A stretch of 22,609 bases of DNA from the NCBI GenBank assembly GCA_002315195.1, contig DCGD01000147.1, positions 1 to 22,609 of the forward strand, given 5' to 3'. Below, piece by piece: positions 7,067 to 15,022 of this stretch. This DNA is from Prevotellaceae bacterium UBA1787. Lineage in GTDB: Bacteria > Bacteroidota > Bacteroidia > Bacteroidales > Bacteroidaceae. Positions within the stretch are counted from its first letter, which is position 1. Each line of letters opens with the position of its first letter. The notes below the pieces were generated by a model that made no database searches, was not told where the DNA came from, and saw only the letters and a list, made by a program, of their open reading frames with translations. The translations under genes were made by a program, and so were the position numbers.

Positions 7067-7939
7067 ATGAAATTGAACGGAAGGCGCGAAAGCACGAATG
7101 TAGATGACCGACGTCGAATGGGCGGAGGGAAGAAAGCAGGTTTAGGCATAGGTGGTATTATTATTGCAGCATTATTCGCATGGCTGTCTGGTGGTGACCT
7201 TTCTTCTGTTTTGCAGGTAGTAGGCGATGGTGTGTTTAACAGTATGAATGAAACATCTCAACAGGGAGAACAGGAATTTTCGGCAGAGGAAGACTCCTTG
7301 GCTCTTTTCTCACGTCAGATACTTGCCAGTACGGAAGATGTATGGAATGACATTTTCAAAGATATGGGGAAACAGTATGAAATGCCTCGTCTTGTTCTCT
7401 ACACCGGAAGCGTTCAGAGTGCTTGTGGAAACGGAAGCGCTTCAATGGGACCTTTCTATTGCGGAGGAGACCAATGTGTCTATCTTGACCTCTCTTTTTT
7501 CGAGAATATGGGTAAGGAAATCGGGGCAAAGGGAGAATTTTCCAATGCATACGTAATCGCCCATGAAGTAGGTCATCACGTACAGCAGCAGTTGGGTATT
7601 CTTGATCAGGTTCATGCTCAGATGTCAAGTTCGGGCAAGGAAGAATCCAATAAAATGAGTATACGTCTTGAACTTCAGGCGGATTTCTTTGCGGGAGTTT
7701 GGGGACATTATGAAAACAAAACATTCAATTCCATCAGTGACTGCGAAATTGCGGAGGCATTGAAATGCGCCCACAACATTGGTGACAATTACATACAACA
7801 GCGTTCGCAGGGTTATGTCGTACCGGAGTCATTCACCCACGGCACGAGTGAGCAGCGTATGCGTTGGTTCAAACTCGGTCTTACTACTGGAAACATCAAT
7901 CTTGGGGATACGTTCAGCAAGCGCGAAAGCGAATTGTAA
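7067..7939 (+). CDS. Neutral zinc metallopeptidase, membrane-anchored (YpfJ family)
   Basis: A 290-residue protein of the putative neutral zinc metallopeptidase family (PF04228; E. coli YpfJ type). A charged, glycine-rich N terminus (RRMGGGKK) precedes one membrane segment at about 25-43, so the catalytic domain should face the periplasm. The zinc site is H166-E-V-G-H170 followed by H171, and E202 in LELQADFFAG is the likely third ligand. Other family marks are the ACGNGSASMGPFYC stretch near 118-131 and CVYLDLSFF after it. The R-R-M-G-G-G N terminus and the overall length match the family. Substrate is unknown for the whole family. A near-consensus promoter lies just upstream; the symporter gene begins 26 bases downstream. 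Confidence 0.93.
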   Translation: MKLNGRRESTNVDDRRRMGGGKKAGLGIGGIIIAALFAWLSGGDLSSVLQVVGDGVFNSMNETSQQGEQEFSAEEDSLALFSRQILASTEDVWNDIFKDMGKQYEMPRLVLYTGSVQSACGNGSASMGPFYCGGDQCVYLDLSFFENMGKEIGAKGEFSNAYVIAHEVGHHVQQQLGILDQVHAQMSSSGKEESNKMSIRLELQADFFAGVWGHYENKTFNSISDCEIAEALKCAHNIGDNYIQQRSQGYVVPESFTHGTSEQRMRWFKLGLTTGNINLGDTFSKRESEL

Positions 7940-7965
7940 CAATCAACAGATTTAGAATAGTACTA

Positions 7966-9324
7966 ATGGAAATATTTCATATCGTCAATGAATTTTTGGC
8001 AGCCATCAGCAATTTCGTCTGCGGCTATCCTTTGTTTGTTCTTTTAATCGGTGGGGGTTGCTTCCTCTTCTTCTATTCGGGTGCGCTGCCTTTGCGTAAA
8101 CTCGGGACTGCCGTTCATTCTCTTCGCATGAAAAAATCCGGGGAGGGTCAGATAAGTTCCTTCCAGGCTTTGATGAGTACCATTTCTTCCACCGTAGGGT
8201 TGGGAAACATCGCCGGCGTGGCCGTGGCTCTTGTGGTTGGAGGTCCGGGCGCGATTTTTTGGATGTGGATCAGTGCGTTTTTCGGCATGGCGACAAAATT
8301 CTTTGAAGGTGTACTTGCTATCAAGTTCAAGGGAAAGGATGAAAACGGAGTGGCACAAGGTGGTCCAATGTACGTCCTTACACAGGGAATCGGAAAGAAG
8401 ATGAAACCATTGGCGATTGTTTTCGCGAGCGCGGGAATGGTTGGTTGTCTCGTCTTGATGCAGTCCAACCAACTTTCAGAAGCGCTCACCACCATTTGCG
8501 TTTGTCCTGTAATGGGTGTTGAAGACACTTTGCTCGTTCGGTTCGTTGTCGGGCTTCTACTTGGTGTTTTGGTGGCCATTGTCGTATTAGGCGGCATCAG
8601 CAGAATTGCCAAGGTGGCTACACGCATGGTTCCCGCCATGGTCACATGCTATTTCATCATGGTGGTATTTATCATCATTACCAATTTTGATCTCCTCCCC
8701 GATGTGTTTGTTTCTATATTCAAGGGCGCTTTCAGTTTTCAGGCGGGTATAGGAGGCTTTTTGGGCATTGCACTTACCGGCGTGCGCAGGGCCATGTTTG
8801 TCAATGAGGCCGGTGTAGGTACGGCGGGTATGATGCATGGAGCTTCCATGAATGCCGAGCCAGTTCGTGAAGGCCTTGTCGCCATGCTGGGGCCTGCCAT
8901 TGACTCCGGTTTGGTTTGTACGCTCACAGCCATTCCCATTATCATGGCGGACAATTTCCATTCGCCCGATGTGGCGGGACTTTCCATTGCCATGGGTGCA
9001 TATGATATTCTTATTCCCGAGGTTGGGAAGTATCTTCTGCTTTGCATGGTTATCGTATTCGCCATGTCCACAATGTTTTCTTATTCTTACTATGGTAACA
9101 AGTGTACGGCTTACCTCTTTGGTAGCAAAAACAGCAAGTACTATTCGTATTTCTATATCGCCACAATTATTTTGTCAAGTATGATGACGCTTGACGCAGT
9201 CATCAGTACCATAGACCTTGCGTTTGCCATCATGGCGTTTGCCAACATGACCGCCGTATTTAAACTGGCTCCCATAGTCAAAGAGGAAATACGCAAATTC
9301 GATAAACAGAACATTAAACAATGA
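7966..9324 (+). CDS. Alanine/glycine:cation symporter (AGCS family)
   Basis: A 452-residue inner-membrane transporter with about 10-11 hydrophobic segments. AGCS carriers import alanine or glycine with Na+ (or H+). Signatures: STISSTVGLGNIAGVAVALV near residues 65-84 and TGVRRAMFVNEAGVGTAGMM followed by AEPVREGLVAMLGPAIDS near 270-310, the family NEAG(M/V)G motif and its downstream partner. The frame is open back to 7864, but I place the start at ATG 7966 because it clears the upstream stop (7939) and gives an N terminus, MEIFHIVNEFLAAISNFV, like that of homologues. Its stop overlaps the next gene's start as ATGA, so translation of the two is likely coupled. Confidence 0.93.
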   Translation: MEIFHIVNEFLAAISNFVCGYPLFVLLIGGGCFLFFYSGALPLRKLGTAVHSLRMKKSGEGQISSFQALMSTISSTVGLGNIAGVAVALVVGGPGAIFWMWISAFFGMATKFFEGVLAIKFKGKDENGVAQGGPMYVLTQGIGKKMKPLAIVFASAGMVGCLVLMQSNQLSEALTTICVCPVMGVEDTLLVRFVVGLLLGVLVAIVVLGGISRIAKVATRMVPAMVTCYFIMVVFIIITNFDLLPDVFVSIFKGAFSFQAGIGGFLGIALTGVRRAMFVNEAGVGTAGMMHGASMNAEPVREGLVAMLGPAIDSGLVCTLTAIPIIMADNFHSPDVAGLSIAMGAYDILIPEVGKYLLLCMVIVFAMSTMFSYSYYGNKCTAYLFGSKNSKYYSYFYIATIILSSMMTLDAVISTIDLAFAIMAFANMTAVFKLAPIVKEEIRKFDKQNIKQ

Positions 9325-10271
9325 TTTTCATGAAGCGTGGCGCATTAATATTTTTCTTCATCATTTGGACTCTTGTTTCACCGACAAGGGCGATAAAACT
9401 CTTGTACTGGAACATACAGAATGGGATGTGGGCGGATCAAGGAAACAACTATGACAATTTCATCAATTTTGTCAATGATAAGGCTCCTGACATTTGCGTA
9501 TGGTGCGAAGCGAAAAGTTTGTATTACACTGGAACTGACAACAGTTTCAAAGAGGAAATGGAACGGTTCCTGCCATCCAATTGGGATGTTCTTGCAGAAC
9601 GTTATGGTCACAAATACGTATATATTGGTGGCTACCGCGACAATTATCCACAGGTGATTACGTCGCGGTACCCCATTCGAAACGTGAAGCGCATAGTTGG
9701 TTCTCGTCCTGACAGTGTTGTGGCGCATGGGGCGGGATGGGCCCAAATAGAGGTGAAAGACAAAAAAACATACAATATCGTAACATTGCATACCTGGCCG
9801 CAAGGTTATGGCTTTGAAGTAAAGAAAGATTGCATTGAAGAAAGCAGAAAGAAACATGAAGGTGATTATTATCGGCTAAAGGAGATGGAATTCATCTGCA
9901 ATCACACCATTCTTACACGCCCGAATGTTGAAAAAGAATGTTGGTTGATGATGGGTGATTTCAACTCTTTGTCGCGTGTGGACAATTACTATTATAAGTT
10001 GCCTGAGAATTCCACCTGTTTTCTTCTTCACGACTACATTAGAGAAAACACGCCTTATCATGATGTCATAGCAGAAACATATCCCCTCAAGTTTCAATCC
10101 ACCACAGAGGACAACAAGCGCATTGATTACATATATGCTTCCCCTTTCATGATGCAGCACATTGTCAAGGCAAATGTCATTCGTGATGGATTTGCAAAAA
10201 ACAGAAAAATCAGTCTCAGCAATTTCTGCCTTCCTTCCGACCATTTACCTATTCTCATAGAGTTCAAGTGA
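9321..10271 (+). CDS. Secreted endonuclease/exonuclease/phosphatase-fold protein
   Basis: A 316-residue protein with an N-terminal signal peptide (hydrophobic core about 7-20, likely cleavage after T-R-A near 24). The rest has the EEP (DNase I-like) fold: N31 in LYWNIQNG, E63 in VWCEAKS, His in VTLHTWPQG, D213 and N215 in MGDFNSLS, and D307-H308 in SDHLPIL. These residues coordinate the metal and attack a phosphodiester in nucleases, inositol phosphatases and sphingomyelinases, so the substrate cannot be told. The signal peptide places it in the periplasm or outside. ATG 9321 overlaps the symporter stop (ATGA); ATG 9330 would give the same mature protein. It ends the operon, with a strong terminator 20 bases on. 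Confidence 0.87.
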   Translation: MIFMKRGALIFFFIIWTLVSPTRAIKLLYWNIQNGMWADQGNNYDNFINFVNDKAPDICVWCEAKSLYYTGTDNSFKEEMERFLPSNWDVLAERYGHKYVYIGGYRDNYPQVITSRYPIRNVKRIVGSRPDSVVAHGAGWAQIEVKDKKTYNIVTLHTWPQGYGFEVKKDCIEESRKKHEGDYYRLKEMEFICNHTILTRPNVEKECWLMMGDFNSLSRVDNYYYKLPENSTCFLLHDYIRENTPYHDVIAETYPLKFQSTTEDNKRIDYIYASPFMMQHIVKANVIRDGFAKNRKISLSNFCLPSDHLPILIEFK

Positions 10272-10292
10272 TCAAGCGATACAGATATGAAG

Positions 10293-10335
10293 ATACCCCC
10301 GATAAGTTGTTATTCTTGTCGGGGGTATTCTTTGT
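10293..10335 (+). terminator. Strong intrinsic terminator between convergent genes
   Basis: ATACCCCCGATAAG (10293-10306) pairs with CTTGTCGGGGGTAT (10315-10328) over 14 bp with one G-T wobble and an 8-base loop, followed on the plus strand by TCTTTGTTT. It ends the metallopeptidase-symporter-EEP operon and, being symmetrical, probably also stops the minus-strand glycosidase-like gene that ends at 10345. Confidence 0.85.
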
Positions 10336-10344
10336 TTGCAGGCC

Positions 10345-11667
10345 TTATTCTTCCGTTGCTTCAATTAGCAGTGCCGAACTCGATTTTACCGGTATGGTGT
10401 ACCAACCGTCTTCCAGTTTTGCAGGAGTCACTTTTCCATTGACACCTGTAACGGCAATCTTTCGTCCTTGAACTTTGAAACGCAGTTCATGTGACTGTGG
10501 TTTCTTGTCATAAGGGTCGTCAGCGGGACAAATGAACAATGCGCTATGGTTGTTTCCTGAACGTGACAGCATGTGTCCTACGACCATTGGGCAACCATCT
10601 GTCAAGGCGACTCCCTTGAATACGCCTCCGTCAAATTGGCTTTCGCTAACTTGTCTCACGCCTTTGAGCCATTTGCTGTTTTCCTGACCCTCGAAACCTA
10701 CGAAAGACGTGGAGTTGCGGCGGTATTTCATGTAGTTTTCTCCCAACGTAAGTATTTCACCATTGACTTTCTTTAGTTTTTCATATTGCTGTGTTTTCTT
10801 TCCGGTAGAATCAACCACTTGATTGTGCCACCAGCCGGCGGTGTAGCATGCCCAAATGATGTTCTCCGCCCCGAAAGCCATTGCCGTGTATGCTTGGAAA
10901 CGCAACTGATTTTCACTAATCCATAATTTCTCCTTGTCAGAATTAACCTGAAGTACAATCCACATGCTTCTGTTTGTCGCCTGGCAAGCATCTGCCACTA
11001 CGCGCAGATTGTCGTACGCGCGGTTGACATCGGTGGAGTACATGTAAAAATCGTAGCATAGGTAATTCGCCGCGACATTCTTGCAGTAGGCCGCAATGTG
11101 TTGTTCGTATGTGGTCGTTCCAAGTTGGTTGATGGTTTGAGAATCCGTGTTCTTTGCTACGGAAGCATAGTTGGGATAAAGGTTCAGGTAAGGAAACTGA
11201 TTGGGAAACAGTTTTTTGACCCTGTCCATAATCTTTCCATAGTGAGGGAAGTCCAGTGCGGAGGGTTCATCACCTATGTCAATTCCCCATATCGCAGGAT
11301 GGTCCTTGAAATTCTTTGCCGCTTCATCATACTTGGTCAAGGGATTTTGCTTGTTCAGTGTGCCGGCGTTGTCTCCATCACCTCCCCACCAGCCGGGTAC
11401 AACACCACTCACGATAGCGCCTAAGCCGTATTTGCTGAACAAGTCCAATACCGGACGTTCATTTCGCATACAAACGATAAAATCGATGCCGCACGCTTTA
11501 GCGTCTTTTACATGTTGTTCCGAACAAGCATAAGGCTGCAGAAAATATGCGCCTATGTTCAATCTGCTTCTGTCCATTCGTTCTTTTCCATCCGCTCCAT
11601 AGCCGGTAAGACTGTTTATGGCAAGGAAGAAAGTAAAAAAGACAATTTTCCAATTTTTTATTTTCAT
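10345..11667 (-). CDS. Secreted TIM-barrel glycoside hydrolase-like protein
   Basis: A 440-residue protein with a signal peptide (hydrophobic core about 8-20; likely cut after Y-G-A near 25). Residues ~35-315 read as a clan GH-A-like barrel: NIGAYFLQPYACSEQHVKDA at the start, WGIDIGDEPS at 127-136 (E134 is the candidate acid/base after strand 4), YLCYDFYMYSTD near 202-213, and LRFQAYTAMAFGAENIIWACY near 255-275, a block seen in beta-galactosidase-like (GH42-related) proteins. The last ~110 residues look like a beta-sandwich domain. I could not place the nucleophile Glu with confidence, so activity is uncertain and the exact GH family is not assigned. It diverges from the tandem dehydrogenase pair, which suggests joint work on one carbohydrate. 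Its -7 promoter element lies 31 bases upstream. Confidence 0.72.
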   Translation of the reverse strand: MKIKNWKIVFFTFFLAINSLTGYGADGKERMDRSRLNIGAYFLQPYACSEQHVKDAKACGIDFIVCMRNERPVLDLFSKYGLGAIVSGVVPGWWGGDGDNAGTLNKQNPLTKYDEAAKNFKDHPAIWGIDIGDEPSALDFPHYGKIMDRVKKLFPNQFPYLNLYPNYASVAKNTDSQTINQLGTTTYEQHIAAYCKNVAANYLCYDFYMYSTDVNRAYDNLRVVADACQATNRSMWIVLQVNSDKEKLWISENQLRFQAYTAMAFGAENIIWACYTAGWWHNQVVDSTGKKTQQYEKLKKVNGEILTLGENYMKYRRNSTSFVGFEGQENSKWLKGVRQVSESQFDGGVFKGVALTDGCPMVVGHMLSRSGNNHSALFICPADDPYDKKPQSHELRFKVQGRKIAVTGVNGKVTPAKLEDGWYTIPVKSSSALLIEATEE

Positions 11668-11697
11668 AAGATATCCTTGATATGATTAATGTATTTG

Positions 11698-11705
11698 CAA
11701 ATATA
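11698..11705 (-). promoter_or_regulatory. Promoter -7 element of the glycosidase-like gene
   Basis: TATATTTG on the minus strand matches TAnnTTTG and gives a leader of about 25 bases. It overlaps a perfect 12-base palindrome, TATTTGCAAATA (11692-11703), which could be incidental because TTTGCAAA recurs at the other promoters here. No well-spaced -33 element is obvious. Confidence 0.65.
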
Positions 11706-11778
11706 GCATTTTGTAAATTACCATGGCTTCAAAGTCCTAAAAAAATGGTATTATTTCTACATTGTGGGAATAATTGTT

Positions 11779-11786
11779 TATATTTG
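11779..11786 (+). promoter_or_regulatory. Promoter -7 element of dehydrogenase copy 1
   Basis: TATATTTG, exact match to TAnnTTTG, about 25 bases before the ATG at 11812. The flanking TGTTTATATTTGCAAA is identical in the second copy (13434-13449), so the promoter was duplicated with the gene. Confidence 0.75.
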
Positions 11787-11811
11787 CAAATGATATTTAA
11801 ATAATTCAATT

Positions 11812-13200
11812 ATGGATAAAGAAAGTAAACCAAAGTCAAAGAATTTGGGAACAACGGACAATGAGAATAAGATGTCCAGAAGAAAGTTTTTGGGCATCAG
11901 TGCAGGTCTTTCAAGTTTCTTGATACTTCCGAGTTGGAAGATGGGCGGTGTCAAGATAGCACCAAGCGATCGAGTAGTATTGGGATTTGTAGGTCTTGGT
12001 CGCCAAGGTCTCAGCGATTTCTTCAGTTTTAAAACATGTCCGGGTGTTCAGGTGGCGGCTTGTTCAGATGTGGATTCCATGAAGCGTGAACGTTTTCGCC
12101 GTTATGTGGCCTCTTGGCAAGAGGAGAACGGCATGAATGAGCGTTGCGACATGTATGAGTTCTATGAGGATTTATTGGACCGCAAGGACATAGACGCCAT
12201 CGAAGTGGCTACCCCGGACCACTGGCACGCATTGGTGGCAATTCATTCTTTGCAAAGCGCCAAGGACGTATATTGCCAAAAGCCCCTTTCCTATACCATT
12301 ACCGAGGGTTTGGCGGTACAGACGGCAGTTCGTGCCAACAATCGTATACTCCAAATGGGTAGTCAGCAACGTTCAGACAAGGAGTTCCAGCAGGCCATCG
12401 CACTTGTTCGACAGGGTGCCATCGGTCATATAACTGAAATACACGTGCGTGTCGGTGATCCTCCAAAGCCGTTGGACCTTCCTGAGATGCCTGTTCCCGC
12501 AAATTTGAATTTCAATCAGTGGATGGGACCTCTCAACAATCCAAAGGTACATTATCATCCTGATTTGTGTCCTCCGATTTCATTGGAGCCGGAACAACAT
12601 GAAAAACTTTGGGGAGCTTGGCGTTGGTATGAGGAAACCGGCAATGGATTTCCTGCTGACTGGGGAGCGCACATGTATGACATAGCCCAGGCAGCCATCG
12701 GCATGGATGGTTCAGGTCCGGTTGAGTTCATTCCACAAGGATATAACGGAACGAAATATGGCACCATGAAATATGCCAACGGCATCGTTATGACCGAACA
12801 GCCATTCACTGATAACCCCAATGCGCAAGGTATTAAATTTATTGGAACGAAAGGCTGGTTGAAGGTGGCTCGCGGTTACATTGAGTGTTCAGACAGCAGT
12901 CTTCTCAAGAAGAAGGAGGAAAAGGTAGAAAAGGGACAATACGAAGTAAGTTCGCCTCACATGCAGAATTTCATTGATGCCATTCGCGCCCATAAGGATC
13001 CTATCGCCCCGGTTGAGTATGGTTGCAGCACCAATACGCTTTGCTGCCTCTTCAACATTGCGCGCGAACTCCGCCGTCCAGTTCATTGGAATCCTGCGAC
13101 ATTGAGTTTTGAAGGTGATGCGGAAGCGGCAGCGCACCGTCTTTACTACTACGACTACCGCAAACCATATAAATTGCCATATTGTGACAGACGCGGTTAG
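11812..13200 (+). CDS. TAT-exported Gfo/Idh/MocA family oxidoreductase, copy 1
   Basis: A 462-residue NAD(P)-dependent sugar or polyol dehydrogenase-like protein. A 20-residue polar leader precedes a twin-arginine signal, S-R23-R24-K-F-L-G followed by a hydrophobic stretch to about 40, so the folded holoenzyme should be exported by Tat. The Rossmann domain begins DRVVLGFVGLGRQG (53-66), with the SDVDS acidic turn at 85-89. The family E-K-P motif reads Q-K-P here (YCQKPL, 154-159), and DWGAHMYD (283-290) carries the usual active-site His (H287). The C-terminal half is the Gfo/Idh alpha/beta domain. Start ATG 11812 lies about 25 bases from the promoter and is conserved in copy 2; M21 is an alternative. 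Substrate unknown; the glycosidase-like neighbour points to a sugar. Confidence 0.93.
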   Translation: MDKESKPKSKNLGTTDNENKMSRRKFLGISAGLSSFLILPSWKMGGVKIAPSDRVVLGFVGLGRQGLSDFFSFKTCPGVQVAACSDVDSMKRERFRRYVASWQEENGMNERCDMYEFYEDLLDRKDIDAIEVATPDHWHALVAIHSLQSAKDVYCQKPLSYTITEGLAVQTAVRANNRILQMGSQQRSDKEFQQAIALVRQGAIGHITEIHVRVGDPPKPLDLPEMPVPANLNFNQWMGPLNNPKVHYHPDLCPPISLEPEQHEKLWGAWRWYEETGNGFPADWGAHMYDIAQAAIGMDGSGPVEFIPQGYNGTKYGTMKYANGIVMTEQPFTDNPNAQGIKFIGTKGWLKVARGYIECSDSSLLKKKEEKVEKGQYEVSSPHMQNFIDAIRAHKDPIAPVEYGCSTNTLCCLFNIARELRRPVHWNPATLSFEGDAEAAAHRLYYYDYRKPYKLPYCDRRG

Positions 13201-13225
13201 TGAATAAATCACCATCAGAACTTTT

Positions 13226-13263
13226 TGCAAAGGGACAAGGTTTCACGACCTTGTCCCTTTGCA
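13226..13263 (+). terminator. Hairpin after dehydrogenase copy 1
   Basis: TGCAAAGGGACAAGGT (13226-13241) and ACCTTGTCCCTTTGCA (13248-13263) form a perfect 16-bp stem with a 6-base loop, 25 bases after the stop. There is no immediate U tract on the plus strand, so it may work as a weaker terminator or as a 3' stabilising hairpin. It is related to the hairpin after copy 2. Confidence 0.65.
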
Positions 13264-13438
13264 GTTATGAGCATGTAGTTTTATTTTTTGTCCCCAAGAT
13301 TTTTTCTATTTATTCAGTTGTAGCTCGCATTATGCTTTGCCTTATGCAAAACACTGACATGGACAATTATTAAATTACCACGTCTTGTATTCATCTTAAA
13401 AAATAAAATACTTGCTCTTGATTTTGGAAATATTTGTT

Positions 13439-13446
13439 TATATTTG
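13439..13446 (+). promoter_or_regulatory. Promoter -7 element of dehydrogenase copy 2
   Basis: TATATTTG matches TAnnTTTG; TTG at 13418-13420 could serve as the -33 part (18-base spacing). The ATG at 13471 lies about 25 bases downstream. Similarity to the copy 1 upstream region extends leftward to a shared TAAATTACCA (about 13372). Confidence 0.75.
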
Positions 13447-13470
13447 CAAACAGTATCTAAAATATTTATT

Positions 13471-14859
13471 ATGGATAAAGAAAATAAGCAAAAGTCAAAG
13501 AATTTGGGCACAACGGAAAACGAGAATAAGATGTCCAGAAGAAAGTTCCTCGGTATTAGCGCAGGTCTTTCAAGTTTCCTAATCCTACCAAGTTGGAAGA
13601 TGGGCGATGTCAAAATAGCGCCAAGCGATCGTGTTGTCTTGGGATTCATTGGTTTGGGTCAGCAGGGATGCAGTGATTTTTATAGTTTTTCATCGTGTCC
13701 GGGTGTTCAGGTGGCGGCAGGTTCGGATGTAGATTCAATTAAGCGCGAGCGTTTCCGTCGCCGCGTCGCTTATTGGCAAAAAGAGAAGGGCATGAACGAA
13801 CGTTGCGACTTGTATGAGTTTTATGAAGAACTTTTGGAACGCAAGGATATAGATGCCATCGAAGTGGCTACGCCCGACCATTGGCACGCATTGGTTTCAA
13901 TCCATGCTCTGCAGAGTGCAAAGGATGTTTATTGCCAAAAGCCGCTTGCTTATACCATTACGGAAGGCTTGGCCATACAGACGGCTGTCCGCGCCAACAA
14001 CCGTATTCTCCAAATGGGAAGCCAGCAGCGTTCCAGCAAGGAATTCCAACAGGCAATAGCACTTGTTCGCAAAGGTGCCTTAGGACACATCACGGAGATA
14101 CATGTGCGCGTAGGTGATCCACCAAAACCATTGGATCTCCCTGAAATGCCCGTTCCGGCGAATTTGAATTTCAATCAGTGGATGGGTCCGCTGAACAATC
14201 CAAAGATACATTATCATCCTGATTTGTGTCCTCCAATATCTTTGGATCCCGATGTCAATGAAAAACTTTGGGGAGCATGGCGTTGGTATGAGGAGACTGG
14301 CAATGGTTATCCTGCAGACTGGGGAGCGCACATGTACGACATAGCCCAGGCCGCCATAGGCATGGATGGTTCAGGTCCGGTTGAATTCATTCCACAGGGA
14401 TATAAGGGAACGCAGTATGGCACCATGAAATACGCCAACGGTATCGTTATGACTGAACAGCCGTTTACCGATGATGGCAACCTCAGAGGTATCAAATTTA
14501 TTGGAACGAAAGGTTGGCTGAAAGTATCTCGCGGTTACATTGAGTGTTCTGACAGCAGCCTTCTCAAGAAGAAGGAGGAAAAGATAGAAAAAGGACAATA
14601 CGAAGTAAGTTCACCTCACATGCAGAATTTCATCGATGCCATCCGCGCCCACAAAGATCCTATCGCCCCGGTAGAATATGGTTGCAGCACCAATACGCTT
14701 TGTTGTCTCTTCAACATTGCGCGCGAACTCCGCCGTCCCGTTCATTGGAATCCTGCGACATTGAGTTTTGAAGGCGATGCGGAAGCAGCGGCGCACCGTC
14801 TTTACTACTATGACTACCGCAAGCCATATACATTGCCTTATTGCAACAGACGCGGTTAG
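13471..14859 (+). CDS. TAT-exported Gfo/Idh/MocA family oxidoreductase, copy 2
   Basis: A 462-residue tandem paralogue of the preceding gene, exactly the same length with no gaps and about 42 amino-acid differences by eye (about 91% identity). It keeps the twin-arginine signal (S-R-R-K-F-L at 22-27), the Rossmann loop (GFIGLGQQG, with Q for R at 64), the unusual Q-K-P motif and DWGAHMYD. Differences cluster in residues 60-125 and 255-345; residues from about 380 to 453 are identical. An in-frame TTG at 13444 lies within the promoter, so I use ATG 13471, which aligns with copy 1. It has its own promoter and terminator and is not needed for transcription of copy 1. Whether the two differ in substrate or cofactor preference is unknown. 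Confidence 0.93.
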   Translation: MDKENKQKSKNLGTTENENKMSRRKFLGISAGLSSFLILPSWKMGDVKIAPSDRVVLGFIGLGQQGCSDFYSFSSCPGVQVAAGSDVDSIKRERFRRRVAYWQKEKGMNERCDLYEFYEELLERKDIDAIEVATPDHWHALVSIHALQSAKDVYCQKPLAYTITEGLAIQTAVRANNRILQMGSQQRSSKEFQQAIALVRKGALGHITEIHVRVGDPPKPLDLPEMPVPANLNFNQWMGPLNNPKIHYHPDLCPPISLDPDVNEKLWGAWRWYEETGNGYPADWGAHMYDIAQAAIGMDGSGPVEFIPQGYKGTQYGTMKYANGIVMTEQPFTDDGNLRGIKFIGTKGWLKVSRGYIECSDSSLLKKKEEKIEKGQYEVSSPHMQNFIDAIRAHKDPIAPVEYGCSTNTLCCLFNIARELRRPVHWNPATLSFEGDAEAAAHRLYYYDYRKPYTLPYCNRRG

Positions 14860-14886
14860 AGAACTTGCATTATCACAACATCATTC

Positions 14887-14920
14887 AAAAGGGACAGGGT
14901 TGAGACCAAGTCCCTTTTTT
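14887..14920 (+). terminator. Terminator after dehydrogenase copy 2
   Basis: AAAAGGGAC (14887-14895) pairs with GTCCCTTTT (14910-14918); an inner GGT/ACC extends the stem, and the T run 14915-14920 follows. It is similar in sequence to the hairpin after copy 1, so the 3' regulatory end was duplicated too. Confidence 0.8.
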
Positions 14921-14942
14921 AATGAAGTTTTTCTTCCACATT

Positions 14943-14988
14943 TTCAGCCCCTCCATATTTTCCTTATAGGAGAAATGGAGGGGCTGAA
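14943..14988 (-). terminator. Long hairpin downstream of the minus-strand operon
   Basis: TTCAGCCCCTCCAT (14943-14956) and ATGGAGGGGCTGAA (14975-14988) are a perfect 14-bp inverted repeat, with an imperfect inner stem (TTTTCCT/AGGAGAAA). It lies 34 bases past the end of the transglutaminase gene and probably ends that operon, although neither side has a good U tract. It also separates the two convergent units. Confidence 0.6.
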
Positions 14989-15022
14989 TGTGAAAGAGGT
15001 TTATTGAAAGCCAAAAACTATC

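Noticed and set aside
7864..7965. Longer N terminus for the symporter
   Set aside because: It would overlap the metallopeptidase by 76 bases and add a charged stretch not expected in AGCS proteins; ATG 7966 fits better.
8044..9071. Several minus-strand open frames of 110-165 residues opposite the symporter
   Set aside because: They overlap a clear AGCS transporter, have low-complexity Thr/Ser/Met-rich composition and no start signals.
13444..13470. TTG start for dehydrogenase copy 2
   Set aside because: It lies within the -7 promoter element; ATG 13471 aligns with the start of copy 1.
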